From Murimonas intestini (GTDB taxonomy: Bacteria > Bacillota > Clostridia > Lachnospirales > Lachnospiraceae): a stretch of DNA of 64,000 nucleotides. A program made the translations under genes and the position numbers. Positions within the stretch are counted from its first letter, which is position 1. Every line of letters begins with the position of its first letter. Of this stretch, positions 1 through 9,321 are shown in pieces. The notes beneath the pieces are model-generated. The model had not been told where the DNA came from, searched no databases, and saw only the letters and a list, made by a program, of their open reading frames with translations. Location of the stretch: NCBI RefSeq assembly GCF_024622195.1, contig NZ_JANKBI010000004.1, positions 248,001-312,000 of the forward strand, in the 5' to 3' direction.

Positions 1-598
1 GCATTTTATTTGCAAGGCGGACGATCCCTGTAGCTGATACAAACTGCTCCAGACATCCTTTATTCCCGCAGTTGCAGCTCTCTTCCATGGAATCCTCCAC
101 ATGTATATGTCCGATCTCACCGCCGGCTCCGTGGCTGCCTGTGACGATTTTGCCATTGACGATGATGCCGCCGCCCACTCCTGTTCCCAGGGTCACCATG
201 ACTACATTATGGTATCCGGCTCCGCCGCCCTTCCACATCTCGCCAAGAGCCGCTACATTAGCGTCATTTCCTGCACGAACAGGAAGCCCTGTCATTTTTT
301 CCATCTCTTCTGTCAGCTGCAGATATCCCCAGTGGAGATTCACTGCCACCATGACATTCCCTTCTTCATCAACAGGCCCCGGCACACCGATGCCCACTCC
401 TGCTATCTCTTCCCTGTCCAGCTTTTTCTCAAGAATCTTGGCAGCGATAGTATCCGCCACATCAGGAAGGATATTGATCCCGTTATTCTCTGTTCTTGTA
501 TGGATCTCCCACTTATCCAGCACTTCTCCCTTTACATCAAACAGTCCGCACTTTACAGTAGTTCCGCCTACATCAATTCCAAAACAATATTTCTTCAT
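1..598 (-). CDS. glcK: ROK-family glucokinase (partial, C-terminus beyond window)
   Basis: Phosphorylates glucose to glucose 6-phosphate in the cytosol at the entry to glycolysis. About 199 N-terminal residues are present, of roughly 315 expected for the family. Visible features are the N-terminal ATP phosphate-binding motif GIDVGGTTVK, the substrate-site segment AGNDANVAALGE, a GTGVGGGI loop, the GEIGH motif and the ROK zinc signature CNCGNKGCLE. The start at 598 follows an AAGGAG site that lies inside the end of hprK. Only 2 nt separate the two genes, so translation is probably coupled and glucose phosphorylation shares a transcript with the carbon-catabolite sensor HprK. The gene runs off the left edge. 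Other ROK sugar kinases are possible, but glucokinase is the usual assignment for this sequence type. Confidence 0.9.
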   Translation of the reverse strand, partial: MKKYCFGIDVGGTTVKCGLFDVKGEVLDKWEIHTRTENNGINILPDVADTIAAKILEKKLDREEIAGVGIGVPGPVDEEGNVMVAVNLHWGYLQLTEEMEKMTGLPVRAGNDANVAALGEMWKGGGAGYHNVVMVTLGTGVGGGIIVNGKIVTGSHGAGGEIGHIHVEDSMEESCNCGNKGCLEQFVSATGIVRLANKM

Positions 599-600
599 AA

Positions 601-1545
601 CTATTCTTCTCCTTCTGGTGTTCTTCTTTTAGCCAGTGAATTCTGCACACGGTTGTACAGTTCCTGGGCTGCATTATATCCCATCTTCTTCTGCCTGTGG
701 TTAACTGCTGCCGATTCAACAATAACGGCCAGGTTCCTGCCCGGTCTGATGGGAAGTGAATGGCAGACGACCTTATTTCCTAAAAACTCTGTATATTCCT
801 CTTCCAGTCCCAGCCTGTCGTATTCCTTCTCCTTGTCCCACTCTTCCAACTTGATGACAAGGTCGATAGACTGGGTATTCTTAACACTCTCAACACCGAA
901 CAGCGTCTTTACGTCAATGATGCCGATACCTCTCAGCTCTATAAAGTGCCTTGTAATATCCGGCGCGCTTCCTATCAGAGTCTCATCGCTGACCCTGCGC
1001 AGCTCCACCACATCATCTGATACAAGCCTGTGTCCCCTCTTGATCAGCTCCAGGGCAGCCTCGCTCTTGCCGATACCGCTCTCTCCCATGATCAGGACAC
1101 CCTCGCCGTATACATCCACCAGCACTCCGTGGATAGAGATACAGGGAGCCAGCTCTACGTTCAGCCACCTGATGATCTCCGCCATAAAGGAGGATGTGGT
1201 CTTGGTGGTAGTGAGCACCGGGACCTGGTACTTGTGGGCCAGCTCCAGCATATCCTCATCCGGCTCTGTCTTAGTCGTATATATGACGCAGGGGATCTTG
1301 CTGGCCAGAAACTGTTCATATACAGGCAGTTTCTTTTCTCTTGGAAGATGCTCCAGATAAGTATATTCCACATATCCGATTATCTGTACTCGCTCTGAAT
1401 CAAAATGATCAAAATACCCTGTAAGCTGCAGGGCCGGCCTGTTGATATCCGGAAGTGTCAGCTTAACGGGCGACATATCAATATCAGGCGTCACATTTTT
1501 TAAATTCAGCTTTTCTACTAATTTCGTTAAAGGTACGCTGCTCAT
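601..1545 (-). CDS. hprK: HPr kinase/phosphorylase
   Basis: Bifunctional sensor that phosphorylates HPr on its regulatory serine when glycolytic intermediates are high, and reverses this with phosphate; it is the switch for catabolite repression in Firmicutes. The 314 residues match the family length. Visible are an N-terminal DRTGG-like domain (about 1-130), the catalytic histidine in SIHGV (about 139), the P-loop GESGIGKS (154-161), the VSDDVVE acidic pair (about 177-178) and the HprK signature HFIELRGIGIID (about 200-211). The ATG at 1545 follows AAGGAG. It lies 111 nt downstream of uvrC and 2 nt upstream of the glucokinase gene, which suggests a uvrC-hprK-glcK unit. Confidence 0.95.
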   Translation of the reverse strand: MSSVPLTKLVEKLNLKNVTPDIDMSPVKLTLPDINRPALQLTGYFDHFDSERVQIIGYVEYTYLEHLPREKKLPVYEQFLASKIPCVIYTTKTEPDEDMLELAHKYQVPVLTTTKTTSSFMAEIIRWLNVELAPCISIHGVLVDVYGEGVLIMGESGIGKSEAALELIKRGHRLVSDDVVELRRVSDETLIGSAPDITRHFIELRGIGIIDVKTLFGVESVKNTQSIDLVIKLEEWDKEKEYDRLGLEEEYTEFLGNKVVCHSLPIRPGRNLAVIVESAAVNHRQKKMGYNAAQELYNRVQNSLAKRRTPEGEE

Positions 1546-1656
1546 AGATGTTCTCCTTCTCCAAATTCATTCTCCCGGCAGCGCCCTTTGGGGACTGCCT
1601 GTTTTGTTACTATTCTACCATACTTATTCCGGAACATCAAACCGTAATAAATTTTC

Positions 1657-3489
1657 TTAATGGAAAAATTCATATACCTTCCTGGCGCTGGCCTCGTTCA
1701 TGGAAGGGGCCCCCGCCAGTTCTTCCACACTTGCCTCCCGCACTGCCTCCAGGGATTTGAATGTCCTCATCAGTGACTTTCTCCTGGCCGGACCGATGCC
1801 ATCTATATCATCCAGGATAGAATGTACCTGCTCCTTGCTTCTCAGTGACCTGTGGTATTCTATAGCAAACCTGTGGGCCTCGTCCTGGATCCTGGTGATC
1901 AGCTTAAAGCCTTCTGAATTCCTGTCTATGGGAAGTTCCACATTATTATAGTAAAGCCCTCTTGTTCTGTGATTGTCATCTTTTACCATGCCGCAGACGG
2001 GAATGGACAGATTCAGCTTTTCAAGCACCTGGAGCGCGATATTCACCTGCCCTTTTCCTCCATCCATCATAATCAGGTCAGGGAATACGCTGAAGCTTCC
2101 CATCTCCTTTGCACTCTCCTCAAGCCCTCTGCTGAAGCGTCTTGTGAGCACTTCCTCCATGCTGGCATAATCATCAGGACCCTTCACTGATTTTATCTTG
2201 AACTTTCTGTAGTCGCTGCGCTTTGGCTTACCCTTCTCATAGACTACCATGGAACCAACTGATTCAAACCCGCTGATATTAGATATATCGAAAGCCTCCA
2301 CGCGCACTGTATTTTCCAGCCCCAGGATTTCCGCGATCTCCTTCATGGCTCCTATGGTCCGCCCTTCCTCCCTCTTTATCTTATCCCTGTCCTGGCTCAG
2401 GATGATCTGGGCATTTCTGGCCGCCAATTCCACCAGCTTTTCCTTTGATCCCCGCTTTGGTACCCGTATATGGACTCTCTGTCCTCTCTTCTGCGTCAGC
2501 CAGTCCTCTATGATCTCAGGCTCCTCGATCTCCTCCTGCAGCATCAGCTCTCTTGGAATAAAAGGCGTCCCTGCATAGAACTGCTTCACAAAGCTGCCGA
2601 GTATGGCCCCCTTCGTATCCTGCGGGGCTACGCGCAGGTAAAAGTGATCCCTGCCTATCAGCCTGCCGTCCCTGACAAAGAACACCTGCACCACTGCATC
2701 CGTATCATCTGACTCCATGGCGATGACATCCTTGTCTTCCCCGTCGCTGCTTGTGATCTTCTGCTTCTGTGCCACCTGTTTTACGCTTTTTAGCTGCTCC
2801 CTGTACTCGATCGCCGCCTCAAAGTCCATATTTTCTGAAGCCTCGTCCATTCTGGACTGGAGCATTTTCAGGATGGGCGCATAATTGCCGCTCAAAAAAT
2901 CGATCACACCGTCAATTGACTTTTTGTACTCCTCCTGGCTGATGAAGCCCTGGCAGGGGGCACTGCACTGTTTGATATGGTAATTCAGGCAGGGCCTGTC
3001 TTTTCCTATATCCCTGGGCAGCACTCTGTGGCAGGTCCTGATCTTATAAAGCTTATGTATGAGCTCTATTGTATCCTTCACCGCCCCCGCGCTGGTATAA
3101 GGCCCGAAATACTTGGATTTATCCTTCTTCATGGTCCTGGAGAAGAGCACTCTCGGAAAATCCTCATTCACAGTCACCCTGATAAACGGATAGGCCTTGT
3201 CGTCCTTCAGCATAGTGTTATACTTGGGCATATGCTCTTTTATCAGGTTGCACTCCAGTACAAGGGCCTCCAGCTCTGAGTCTGTCACGATATACTCAAA
3301 ACGGCTGATATGCGTCACCATCTGCTCTATCTTGGCGCCTTTATTCCTGCTGCTCTGGAAATACTGCCTTACCCTGTTCTTCAGGCTGACGGCCTTGCCC
3401 ACATAAATGATGGCATCCCTGTCATCATGCATGATGTAGACGCCGGGGCGGGCGGGCAGTTTTTTCAGTTCTTCTTCTATATTAAACAT
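1657..3489 (-). CDS. uvrC: Excinuclease ABC subunit C (UvrC)
   Basis: Makes both incisions around bulky DNA lesions after loading by UvrAB. The 610 residues carry the full architecture: GIY-YIG nuclease at the N-terminus (PGVYIMHD...IIYVGKA, about 15-90), a cysteine-containing linker (CLNYHIKQCSAPC), a UVR domain for UvrB contact (about 200-235), the RNase H-like 5'-incision domain with MMDGGKGQV and a tandem helix-hairpin-helix at the C-terminus (DDIDGIGPARRKSL onward). The ATG at 3489 is preceded by AGGAAG. It is separated from ftsH by a terminator-like hairpin and probably starts the uvrC-hprK-glcK transcript. Confidence 0.96.
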   Translation of the reverse strand: MFNIEEELKKLPARPGVYIMHDDRDAIIYVGKAVSLKNRVRQYFQSSRNKGAKIEQMVTHISRFEYIVTDSELEALVLECNLIKEHMPKYNTMLKDDKAYPFIRVTVNEDFPRVLFSRTMKKDKSKYFGPYTSAGAVKDTIELIHKLYKIRTCHRVLPRDIGKDRPCLNYHIKQCSAPCQGFISQEEYKKSIDGVIDFLSGNYAPILKMLQSRMDEASENMDFEAAIEYREQLKSVKQVAQKQKITSSDGEDKDVIAMESDDTDAVVQVFFVRDGRLIGRDHFYLRVAPQDTKGAILGSFVKQFYAGTPFIPRELMLQEEIEEPEIIEDWLTQKRGQRVHIRVPKRGSKEKLVELAARNAQIILSQDRDKIKREEGRTIGAMKEIAEILGLENTVRVEAFDISNISGFESVGSMVVYEKGKPKRSDYRKFKIKSVKGPDDYASMEEVLTRRFSRGLEESAKEMGSFSVFPDLIMMDGGKGQVNIALQVLEKLNLSIPVCGMVKDDNHRTRGLYYNNVELPIDRNSEGFKLITRIQDEAHRFAIEYHRSLRSKEQVHSILDDIDGIGPARRKSLMRTFKSLEAVREASVEELAGAPSMNEASARKVYEFFH

Positions 3490-3540
3490 ATCCTGTCTTC
3501 CTCTCTCATCAGTGATACAGTACCATATGCAGTATTACGT

Positions 3541-3582
3541 GAAAACAGCCCGTACCGGCGCATCATGCGGCGGTATGGGCTG
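3541..3582 (-). terminator. Rho-independent terminator after ftsH
   Basis: An inverted repeat with 12-bp arms and one mismatch (CAGCCCGTACCG / CGGTATGGGCTG, 3546-3582) is followed on the minus strand by TTTTC. It lies between the ftsH stop and the uvrC start and probably ends the ftsH transcript. Confidence 0.6.
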
Positions 3583-3633
3583 CTGCCCCGGATTCTCCGA
3601 CAAACACACGGAAACATCTCACGGGATAGTGTT

Positions 3634-5697
3634 TTATTTTGTATCCGGATCAGGCATGATAATTACATCCGGCACCTTCTGCTGGCTTTCCTCCGGCTGT
3701 TTATCCTCCAGAGCCGGTTTTCCGGCTGTGCTGTCCTCCAGCTGTCTTGTGCCGTCAGCATTACCGTCACTCAGTTCAGATTCCTTTACCTTGCGGAATA
3801 TTTCCATGAACTCTTTTCCTGTGATCGTTTCTTTCTCGATCAGGAATGCTGCTATCTCATCAAGAGCCCTGCGGTTCTCCAAAAGGAGGCGCTTTGCTTC
3901 TGCATATGCAGCCTTAAGCACTTTCATGACCTCATGGTCCACCTCCGCAGCTGTCTCATCGCTGCAGTTTAAGATCGTGCGGTTATCCAGATACTGGTTT
4001 TCAGGCAGCTCCAGCCCCATCATGCCGAACCTGTCGGACATTCCGTACTGGGTGATCATTGCCCTGGCCAGCTTCGTAGCCTGCTCAATATCATTGGCTG
4101 CGCCTGTGGTGATACTGTCAAACACAAGTTCCTCAGCCGCACGCCCGGCCACACATTCCACAATGCGGGCATCCAGCTCTTTTTTAGAATTGAGGAATTT
4201 CTCTTCCTCAGGAACATTCATTACATACCCCAGTGCACCCATAGTCCTGGGCACAATGGTGATCTTCTGAACCGGCTCGGAATCCTTCTGGAGCGCGCTC
4301 ACAAGAGCATGGCCCACCTCATGGTAAGATACGATCCTGCGCTCTTCCTGGCTTAAGATCTTATTTTTCTTTTCCTTACCTACAAGTACTACCTCTACGG
4401 ACTCAAACAGATCCTGCTGGGAAACTGCCCTCCTGCCTTTCTTGACTGCAAGGATGGCTGCTTCATTTATCATGTTCGCCAGGTCTGAACCCACAGCTCC
4501 TGAAGTTGCCAGAGCTATTCCCTCCAGATCTACTGTCTCATCCAGAAGCACATCCTTTGAATGTACCTTGAGTATATCCACACGGCCTTTCAGATCAGGT
4601 TTATCCACTATGATACGCCTGTCAAACCGTCCCGGACGCAGAAGCGCGGAATCCAGAACCTCAGGCCTGTTTGTCGCAGCCAGGATCAGCAGCCCCTTAG
4701 ATGTGTCAAAACCATCCATTTCAGCCAGAAGCTGGTTCAGCGTCTGCTCCCTCTCATCATTGCCTCCGCCGTACCTGCTGTCACGGCTCTTACCGATAGC
4801 ATCGATCTCGTCAATGAAGATAATACATGGAGCGCTCTTTTTGGCCTCCTCGAAAAGGTCACGGACACGCGACGCACCAACACCTACAAACATTTCCACG
4901 AAATCAGATCCTGAGATCGAGAAGAACGGCACATGTGCCTCCCCTGCCACCGCCTTGGCCAGCAGTGTCTTACCTGTTCCCGGAGGACCTACAAGCAGGG
5001 CGCCCTTTGGAAGCTTGGCACCGATCTGTGTGTATTTGCCCGGATTCTCAAGGAAGTCCACAACCTCCTGGAGAGATTCCTTCGCTTCGTCCTGTCCGGC
5101 TACATCCCGGAATGTCACGCCTGTCTCTTTCTGGGCATAGACTCTTGACTTATTTTTGCCTACGTTCATGACACCGCCGCCGCTTTTCGACATTTTCCTG
5201 AACATGAACCACAGCAGTACCCAGACAAGTATCAGGGGCACAAATGTCAGCAGCAGATTCAGGATCAGAGCTGAAGTCCCGTCAGGTATCTCCTGATTAC
5301 ATTCCACTCCGGCAGCCAGAAGGTTCTTTGTCAGATCAGGGTCATCCATAACGCCTGTATAATAAGTCAGCTCAACCCCCTGATAGGGCTGTTCCTTGGG
5401 CACGATCACGATATCTGTACTGGAGATCGTTACCTTCGCAACCTGACCCTTATCCACCATTTCCATAAACTGGTCGTAACTGATTTCCTTTGAGGTCGAA
5501 TCTTTCAGCATATTGTTGAAAAGGCTCATGCCTAAAAGAGTAAGCAAAGTCACCACTAAAAAAATGACGATTGTCTGACCGCCCTTTGGAGGTTTCCCGT
5601 TGGAATTATTATTTTGATTATTTGGATTATTTTGATTATTCGGACCGTTACCTGGACCATTTCCCGGCCCGTTTTGCGGCATTTGGTTATTATTCAT
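3634..5697 (-). CDS. ftsH: ATP-dependent zinc metalloprotease FtsH
   Basis: Membrane-anchored AAA+ protease that extracts and degrades misfolded membrane proteins and short-lived regulators. The 687 residues show two membrane segments (about 43-62 and 140-165) around an extracytoplasmic domain, Walker A GPPGTGKT, Walker B IIFIDEID, the second region of homology ending in RPGRFDRRI, and the zinc site HEVGH (HEAGH in most homologues). The first 40 residues are an unusual Asn/Pro/Gly-rich tract (repeats of GPGN and NNQN) before the first membrane helix. The C-terminal tail of about 60 residues is charged and probably disordered. The ATG at 5697 follows GAGGAGG and a good promoter. It is divergent from the DUF1846 gene. 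Confidence 0.96.
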   Translation of the reverse strand: MNNNQMPQNGPGNGPGNGPNNQNNPNNQNNNSNGKPPKGGQTIVIFLVVTLLTLLGMSLFNNMLKDSTSKEISYDQFMEMVDKGQVAKVTISSTDIVIVPKEQPYQGVELTYYTGVMDDPDLTKNLLAAGVECNQEIPDGTSALILNLLLTFVPLILVWVLLWFMFRKMSKSGGGVMNVGKNKSRVYAQKETGVTFRDVAGQDEAKESLQEVVDFLENPGKYTQIGAKLPKGALLVGPPGTGKTLLAKAVAGEAHVPFFSISGSDFVEMFVGVGASRVRDLFEEAKKSAPCIIFIDEIDAIGKSRDSRYGGGNDEREQTLNQLLAEMDGFDTSKGLLILAATNRPEVLDSALLRPGRFDRRIIVDKPDLKGRVDILKVHSKDVLLDETVDLEGIALATSGAVGSDLANMINEAAILAVKKGRRAVSQQDLFESVEVVLVGKEKKNKILSQEERRIVSYHEVGHALVSALQKDSEPVQKITIVPRTMGALGYVMNVPEEEKFLNSKKELDARIVECVAGRAAEELVFDSITTGAANDIEQATKLARAMITQYGMSDRFGMMGLELPENQYLDNRTILNCSDETAAEVDHEVMKVLKAAYAEAKRLLLENRRALDEIAAFLIEKETITGKEFMEIFRKVKESELSDGNADGTRQLEDSTAGKPALEDKQPEESQQKVPDVIIMPDPDTK

Positions 5698-5726
5698 CTT
5701 TTTCCTCCTCGTACTAAGTCCCCTTT

Positions 5727-5755
5727 ATTATAAGTACTGTCCTCCGATAAATCAA
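5727..5755 (-). promoter_or_regulatory. Sigma-A promoter for ftsH
   Basis: On the minus strand TTGATT (5750-5755) and TATAAT (5727-5732) are separated by 17 nt. The predicted start is near 5720, about 23 nt upstream of the ftsH ATG. Confidence 0.65.
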
Positions 5756-5898
5756 GACAAATAAATCATAAGTTTGTTAAAATCATGTGAATTTCTAAAG
5801 GTTTTCTAAAAAACCAGTGGCATAACACTTCACAAATGTAGTATACTCTTTATTATCTGCAAAACATGTCTAGAAATGCAAGGAAAGGTACGAAGTAT

Positions 5899-7377
5899 AT
5901 GAAAATCGGATTTGATAATGAGAAATACCTGAAAACGCAGTCCCAGCATATCAGGGAGAGGATTAACCAGTTTGACAATAAGCTCTACCTGGAATTCGGC
6001 GGGAAGCTCTTTGACGACTTCCACGCTTCCAGGGTCCTGCCGGGATTTGAGCCGGACAGTAAGCTGAGGATGCTCATGCAGCTGGCAGACCAGGCTGAGA
6101 TCGTCATCGTCATCAGCGCCGGGGATATTGAAAAGAACAAAGTCCGCGGTGACCTGGGCATCACATATGACACTGACGTCCTGCGTCTCATAGATTCCTT
6201 TGAGGAAAAAGGGCTCTATGTGGGCAGTGTAGTCATCACACAGTATTCCGGCCAGTCAAGTGCAGACCTGTTTAAAAGCCGTCTGAAGAAACTGGGTGTC
6301 AAGGTATATACACATTACTCTATAGAAGGCTATCCGGGCAATATTCCGCTTATCGTAAGTGACAACGGCTACGGAAAAAATGAATATATAGAAACTACAA
6401 GACCTCTTGTAGTGATAACAGCTCCGGGACCCGGAAGCGGCAAGATGGCCACCTGCCTCTCCCAGCTCTATCATGAGCAGAAGCGGGGCATCAATGCAGG
6501 CTATGCCAAGTTTGAGACATTCCCCATCTGGGATCTCTCACTGAAGCACCCTGTCAACCTTGCATATGAGGCCGCCACTGTTGATCTGAATGATATCAAT
6601 ATGATCGATCCTTTTCATTTGGAGTCCTACGGAAAAACTGCTGTCAACTATAACAGGGATATCGAGATCTTCCCTGTCCTTACCGCCATCTTCGGCAGGA
6701 TCTTCGGAGAAAGCCCTTATAAATCTCCCACGGACATGGGCGTAAACATGGCAGGAAGCTGTATCATTGATGATGAAGCGTGCCGCGAAGCCTCCCGCCA
6801 GGAGATCATCAGGCGTTACTATGCCGCGCTGAACGGCCTGCTGACAGGTTCCTGCACAGAGGATGAGGTATATAAACTGGAGCTTCTCATGGAACGCGCA
6901 CAGGTAACTGCCGAAAACAGGAGAGTAGTGGGAGCTGCGCTGCGCCGTGCGGAAATCACAGGAGGCCCTGCTGCAGCCATGGAGCTCGATGACGGAAGGA
7001 TGATCACCGGAAAGACCACAAATCTGCTCGGCGCTTCTGCCGCTCTTCTTCTGAATGCGCTGAAAGCTCTGGCAGGCATTGACCATGAGCATCATGTGAT
7101 CTCCCCTGAGGCTATTGAGCCGATCCAGAGACTGAAGACCAGCTACCTTGGAAGCAAGAATCCCCGGCTCCACACAGATGAGGTGCTTATCGCCCTTTCC
7201 ATGAGCGCATCCACAAGCCAGGAGGCCCAGCTTGCCCTTGCGCAGCTGCCCCAGCTCAAAGGCTGCCAGGTACACACCTCAGTCATGCTCTCCACAGTGG
7301 ACATGAAGACCTTTATGCGTCTTGGCATACAGCTCACAAGTGAGGCGAAATACGAACACAACAGGATTTATCATTAG
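5899..7377 (+). CDS. DUF1846 domain-containing protein
   Basis: A member of the DUF1846 family, about 490-500 residues, common in Firmicutes and of unsettled function. The start at 5899 (492 residues) is chosen over an in-frame ATG 33 nt upstream because AGGAAAGG lies at the right distance before it. A phosphate-binding-like loop, TAPGPGSGKMATCLSQL (about residues 175-190), suggests nucleotide or phosphate binding. The protein has no signal peptide or membrane segment, so it is probably cytosolic. It is divergent from ftsH and followed by the separate pyrG promoter. The family assignment is firm; the biochemical role is not known to me. Confidence 0.85.
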   Translation: MKIGFDNEKYLKTQSQHIRERINQFDNKLYLEFGGKLFDDFHASRVLPGFEPDSKLRMLMQLADQAEIVIVISAGDIEKNKVRGDLGITYDTDVLRLIDSFEEKGLYVGSVVITQYSGQSSADLFKSRLKKLGVKVYTHYSIEGYPGNIPLIVSDNGYGKNEYIETTRPLVVITAPGPGSGKMATCLSQLYHEQKRGINAGYAKFETFPIWDLSLKHPVNLAYEAATVDLNDINMIDPFHLESYGKTAVNYNRDIEIFPVLTAIFGRIFGESPYKSPTDMGVNMAGSCIIDDEACREASRQEIIRRYYAALNGLLTGSCTEDEVYKLELLMERAQVTAENRRVVGAALRRAEITGGPAAAMELDDGRMITGKTTNLLGASAALLLNALKALAGIDHEHHVISPEAIEPIQRLKTSYLGSKNPRLHTDEVLIALSMSASTSQEAQLALAQLPQLKGCQVHTSVMLSTVDMKTFMRLGIQLTSEAKYEHNRIYH

Positions 7378-7381
7378 ACCC

Positions 7382-7410
7382 TTTACAACTGAATCCAATT
7401 AGTATATAAT
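7382..7410 (+). promoter_or_regulatory. Sigma-A promoter for pyrG
   Basis: TTTACA (7382-7387) and TATAAT (7405-7410) are separated by exactly 17 nt. They start 4 nt after the DUF1846 stop codon and direct transcription into the pyrG leader, with a predicted start near 7417-7419. Confidence 0.75.
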
Positions 7411-7431
7411 GCAGGAATGTGATGGACAAGG

Positions 7432-7477
7432 GAGTCCGAAATGCAGCGCTTTGCGCTTAATTTCGGACTCTTTTTTT
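7432..7477 (+). terminator. Intrinsic terminator in the pyrG leader (candidate attenuator)
   Basis: A perfect 11-bp stem (GAGTCCGAAAT at 7432-7442, ATTTCGGACTC at 7460-7470) with a nested AGCGC/GCGCT hairpin is followed by seven T residues. It lies downstream of the pyrG promoter and upstream of the pyrG ribosome-binding site, so most transcripts would stop here unless readthrough is regulated. It could instead end DUF1846 transcripts, but the intervening promoter favours attenuation. Confidence 0.7.
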
Positions 7478-7535
7478 AATTATTCAGTACGTAACTCTTC
7501 AGTACTTTTATTATCAGATCGCAGGAGGAAAGAAT

Positions 7536-9152
7536 ATGCCAGTAAAATATGTATTTGTTACCGGAGGCGTAGTTTCAGGCCTGGGCAAAGGGATCACCGC
7601 AGCATCCCTGGGCAGGCTGCTGAAGGCCCGGGGATATAAAGTGACGATGCAAAAATTTGACCCTTATATCAATATAGATCCCGGAACCATGAACCCTATC
7701 CAGCACGGGGAAGTCTTTGTCACCGACGATGGGGCGGAGACAGACCTGGACCTTGGACATTACGAACGCTTTATTGATGAAAGCCTTGATAAAAATTCTA
7801 ATGTCACCACAGGCAAAATTTACTGGAGCGTGCTCCATAAGGAAAGAAGGGGAGATTTCGGCGGCGGAACCGTACAGGTCATCCCCCATATAACAAATGA
7901 GATCAAAAACAGATTCTACCGCAATTTCACCTCAGATGAGACGAGGATCGCCATTATTGAGGTGGGAGGAACTGTAGGAGATATCGAGAGCCAGCCCTTC
8001 CTGGAGGCGATCCGCCAGTTCCAGCACGATGTGGGCCACGAAAACGCCATCCTGATCCATGTCACTCTGATCCCTTATCTGAAGGCTTCCGGTGAGATGA
8101 AGACTAAACCCACCCAGGCCAGTGTCAAGGAACTGCAGGGCATGGGAATCATGCCGGATATAATAGTCTGCCGCTCCGAGCTGCCCCTGGACAGCCGTCT
8201 GAAGGACAAGATCGCCCTGTTCTGCAATGTGCCCAGCAGCCATGTGCTTCAGAACCTAGATGTGGAATATCTCTATGAAGCACCGCTTGCCATGGAAAAG
8301 GAGCACCTGGCCGAGGTAGCCTGCGAGTGCCTAAAGCTACCCTGCCCTGAACCTGACCTGGAGGACTGGAAATCAATGGTGGAAGCCCTGCGCAATCCTA
8401 CAAGAGAGGTGGACGTAGCCCTTGTAGGAAAATACATCCAGCTGCATGATGCCTATATCAGTGTGGTGGAAGCCCTGAAACACGGCGGGATCGCCAGCCG
8501 CGCCACTGTGAATATCCATTGGGTGGATTCTGAACAGCTGACCCTTGAAAATGCAGGTGAAATACTTAGTTCCATGGACGGCATCCTGGTCCCCGGAGGT
8601 TTCGGTGACAGGGGAATTGAGGGAAAAATCGCTGCCATCCAGTACGCACGCACTAAAAAGATCCCGTTCCTCGGACTCTGCCTTGGAATGCAGCTCTCTA
8701 TTGTGGAATTCTGCCGCCACGTAGCCGGTTATAACGACGCCCACAGCATTGAACTGGACCCCTCCACCACGCATCCTGTCATTGCCCTCATGCCTGACCA
8801 GGACGGAATAGAAGACATCGGGGGAACCTTAAGGCTCGGCTCTTATCCCTGTGTTCTGGACAAGTCCACCACTGCTTATAAGCTGTACGGCTCTGAAACT
8901 ATCTATGAGCGCCACAGGCACCGCTATGAAGTGAATAATGATTACCGCAGCGTACTTACGTCAAACGGTCTGACCCTGTCCGGCATCTCCCCGGACGGAC
9001 GCATTGTTGAGATGATCGAACTAAAGGACCATCCATTTTTCCTTGCCACCCAGGGACATCCGGAACTCAAGTCACGTCCAAACAGGCCTCATCCCCTGTT
9101 CCGCGGATTCATAGACGCTGCCGTAAAACGGTCCGAAAATCCACCAGCCTGA
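7536..9152 (+). CDS. pyrG: CTP synthase
   Basis: Converts UTP to CTP with ATP and glutamine-derived ammonia, the last step of de novo CTP synthesis. The 538 residues have the usual length. The N-terminal synthase domain begins with the TGGVVSGLGKG loop. The C-terminal class I glutamine amidotransferase has the nucleophile elbow GLCLGMQ and a His-Glu pair in the form QGHPELKSRP, where QFHPE is more usual. The start at 7536 follows GCAGGAGG. The gene is preceded by its own promoter and leader terminator and is followed by a bidirectional terminator, so it is probably monocistronic. Confidence 0.97.
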   Translation: MPVKYVFVTGGVVSGLGKGITAASLGRLLKARGYKVTMQKFDPYINIDPGTMNPIQHGEVFVTDDGAETDLDLGHYERFIDESLDKNSNVTTGKIYWSVLHKERRGDFGGGTVQVIPHITNEIKNRFYRNFTSDETRIAIIEVGGTVGDIESQPFLEAIRQFQHDVGHENAILIHVTLIPYLKASGEMKTKPTQASVKELQGMGIMPDIIVCRSELPLDSRLKDKIALFCNVPSSHVLQNLDVEYLYEAPLAMEKEHLAEVACECLKLPCPEPDLEDWKSMVEALRNPTREVDVALVGKYIQLHDAYISVVEALKHGGIASRATVNIHWVDSEQLTLENAGEILSSMDGILVPGGFGDRGIEGKIAAIQYARTKKIPFLGLCLGMQLSIVEFCRHVAGYNDAHSIELDPSTTHPVIALMPDQDGIEDIGGTLRLGSYPCVLDKSTTAYKLYGSETIYERHRHRYEVNNDYRSVLTSNGLTLSGISPDGRIVEMIELKDHPFFLATQGHPELKSRPNRPHPLFRGFIDAAVKRSENPPA

Positions 9153-9195
9153 GCGGCTCATATTCTCCTGCCAAAGCACTGGCCGATTATCATAC

Positions 9196-9249
9196 AAAAA
9201 GCATGGTATGGTTTAATGGCGCCTGAAGCGCTGTACATACCATGCTTTT
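9196..9249. terminator. Bidirectional terminator between pyrG and the GH13 gene
   Basis: A perfect inverted repeat of about 14 bp (AAAAGCATGGTATG / CATACCATGCTTTT) is flanked by A and T tracts that serve both strands. It sits between two convergent genes. Confidence 0.8.
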
Positions 9250-9321
9250 CCTTTGATCTTTAATCCTGCGGGCAGCGAGCCAGGTGGACATGCCTGAAGC
9301 TGCGTGAATCACACTGTTTTC

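Noticed and set aside
101..1360. A 419-codon open frame on the plus strand
   Set aside because: It lies opposite glucokinase and hprK, has no ribosome-binding site and no recognisable family; it is an antisense shadow of two clear genes.
7417..7477. Bacillus-type pyrG attenuation by reiterative G insertion
   Set aside because: The predicted start lacks the initial GGG and the terminator 5' arm lacks the matching C/U-rich tract; only the general attenuator layout is supported.
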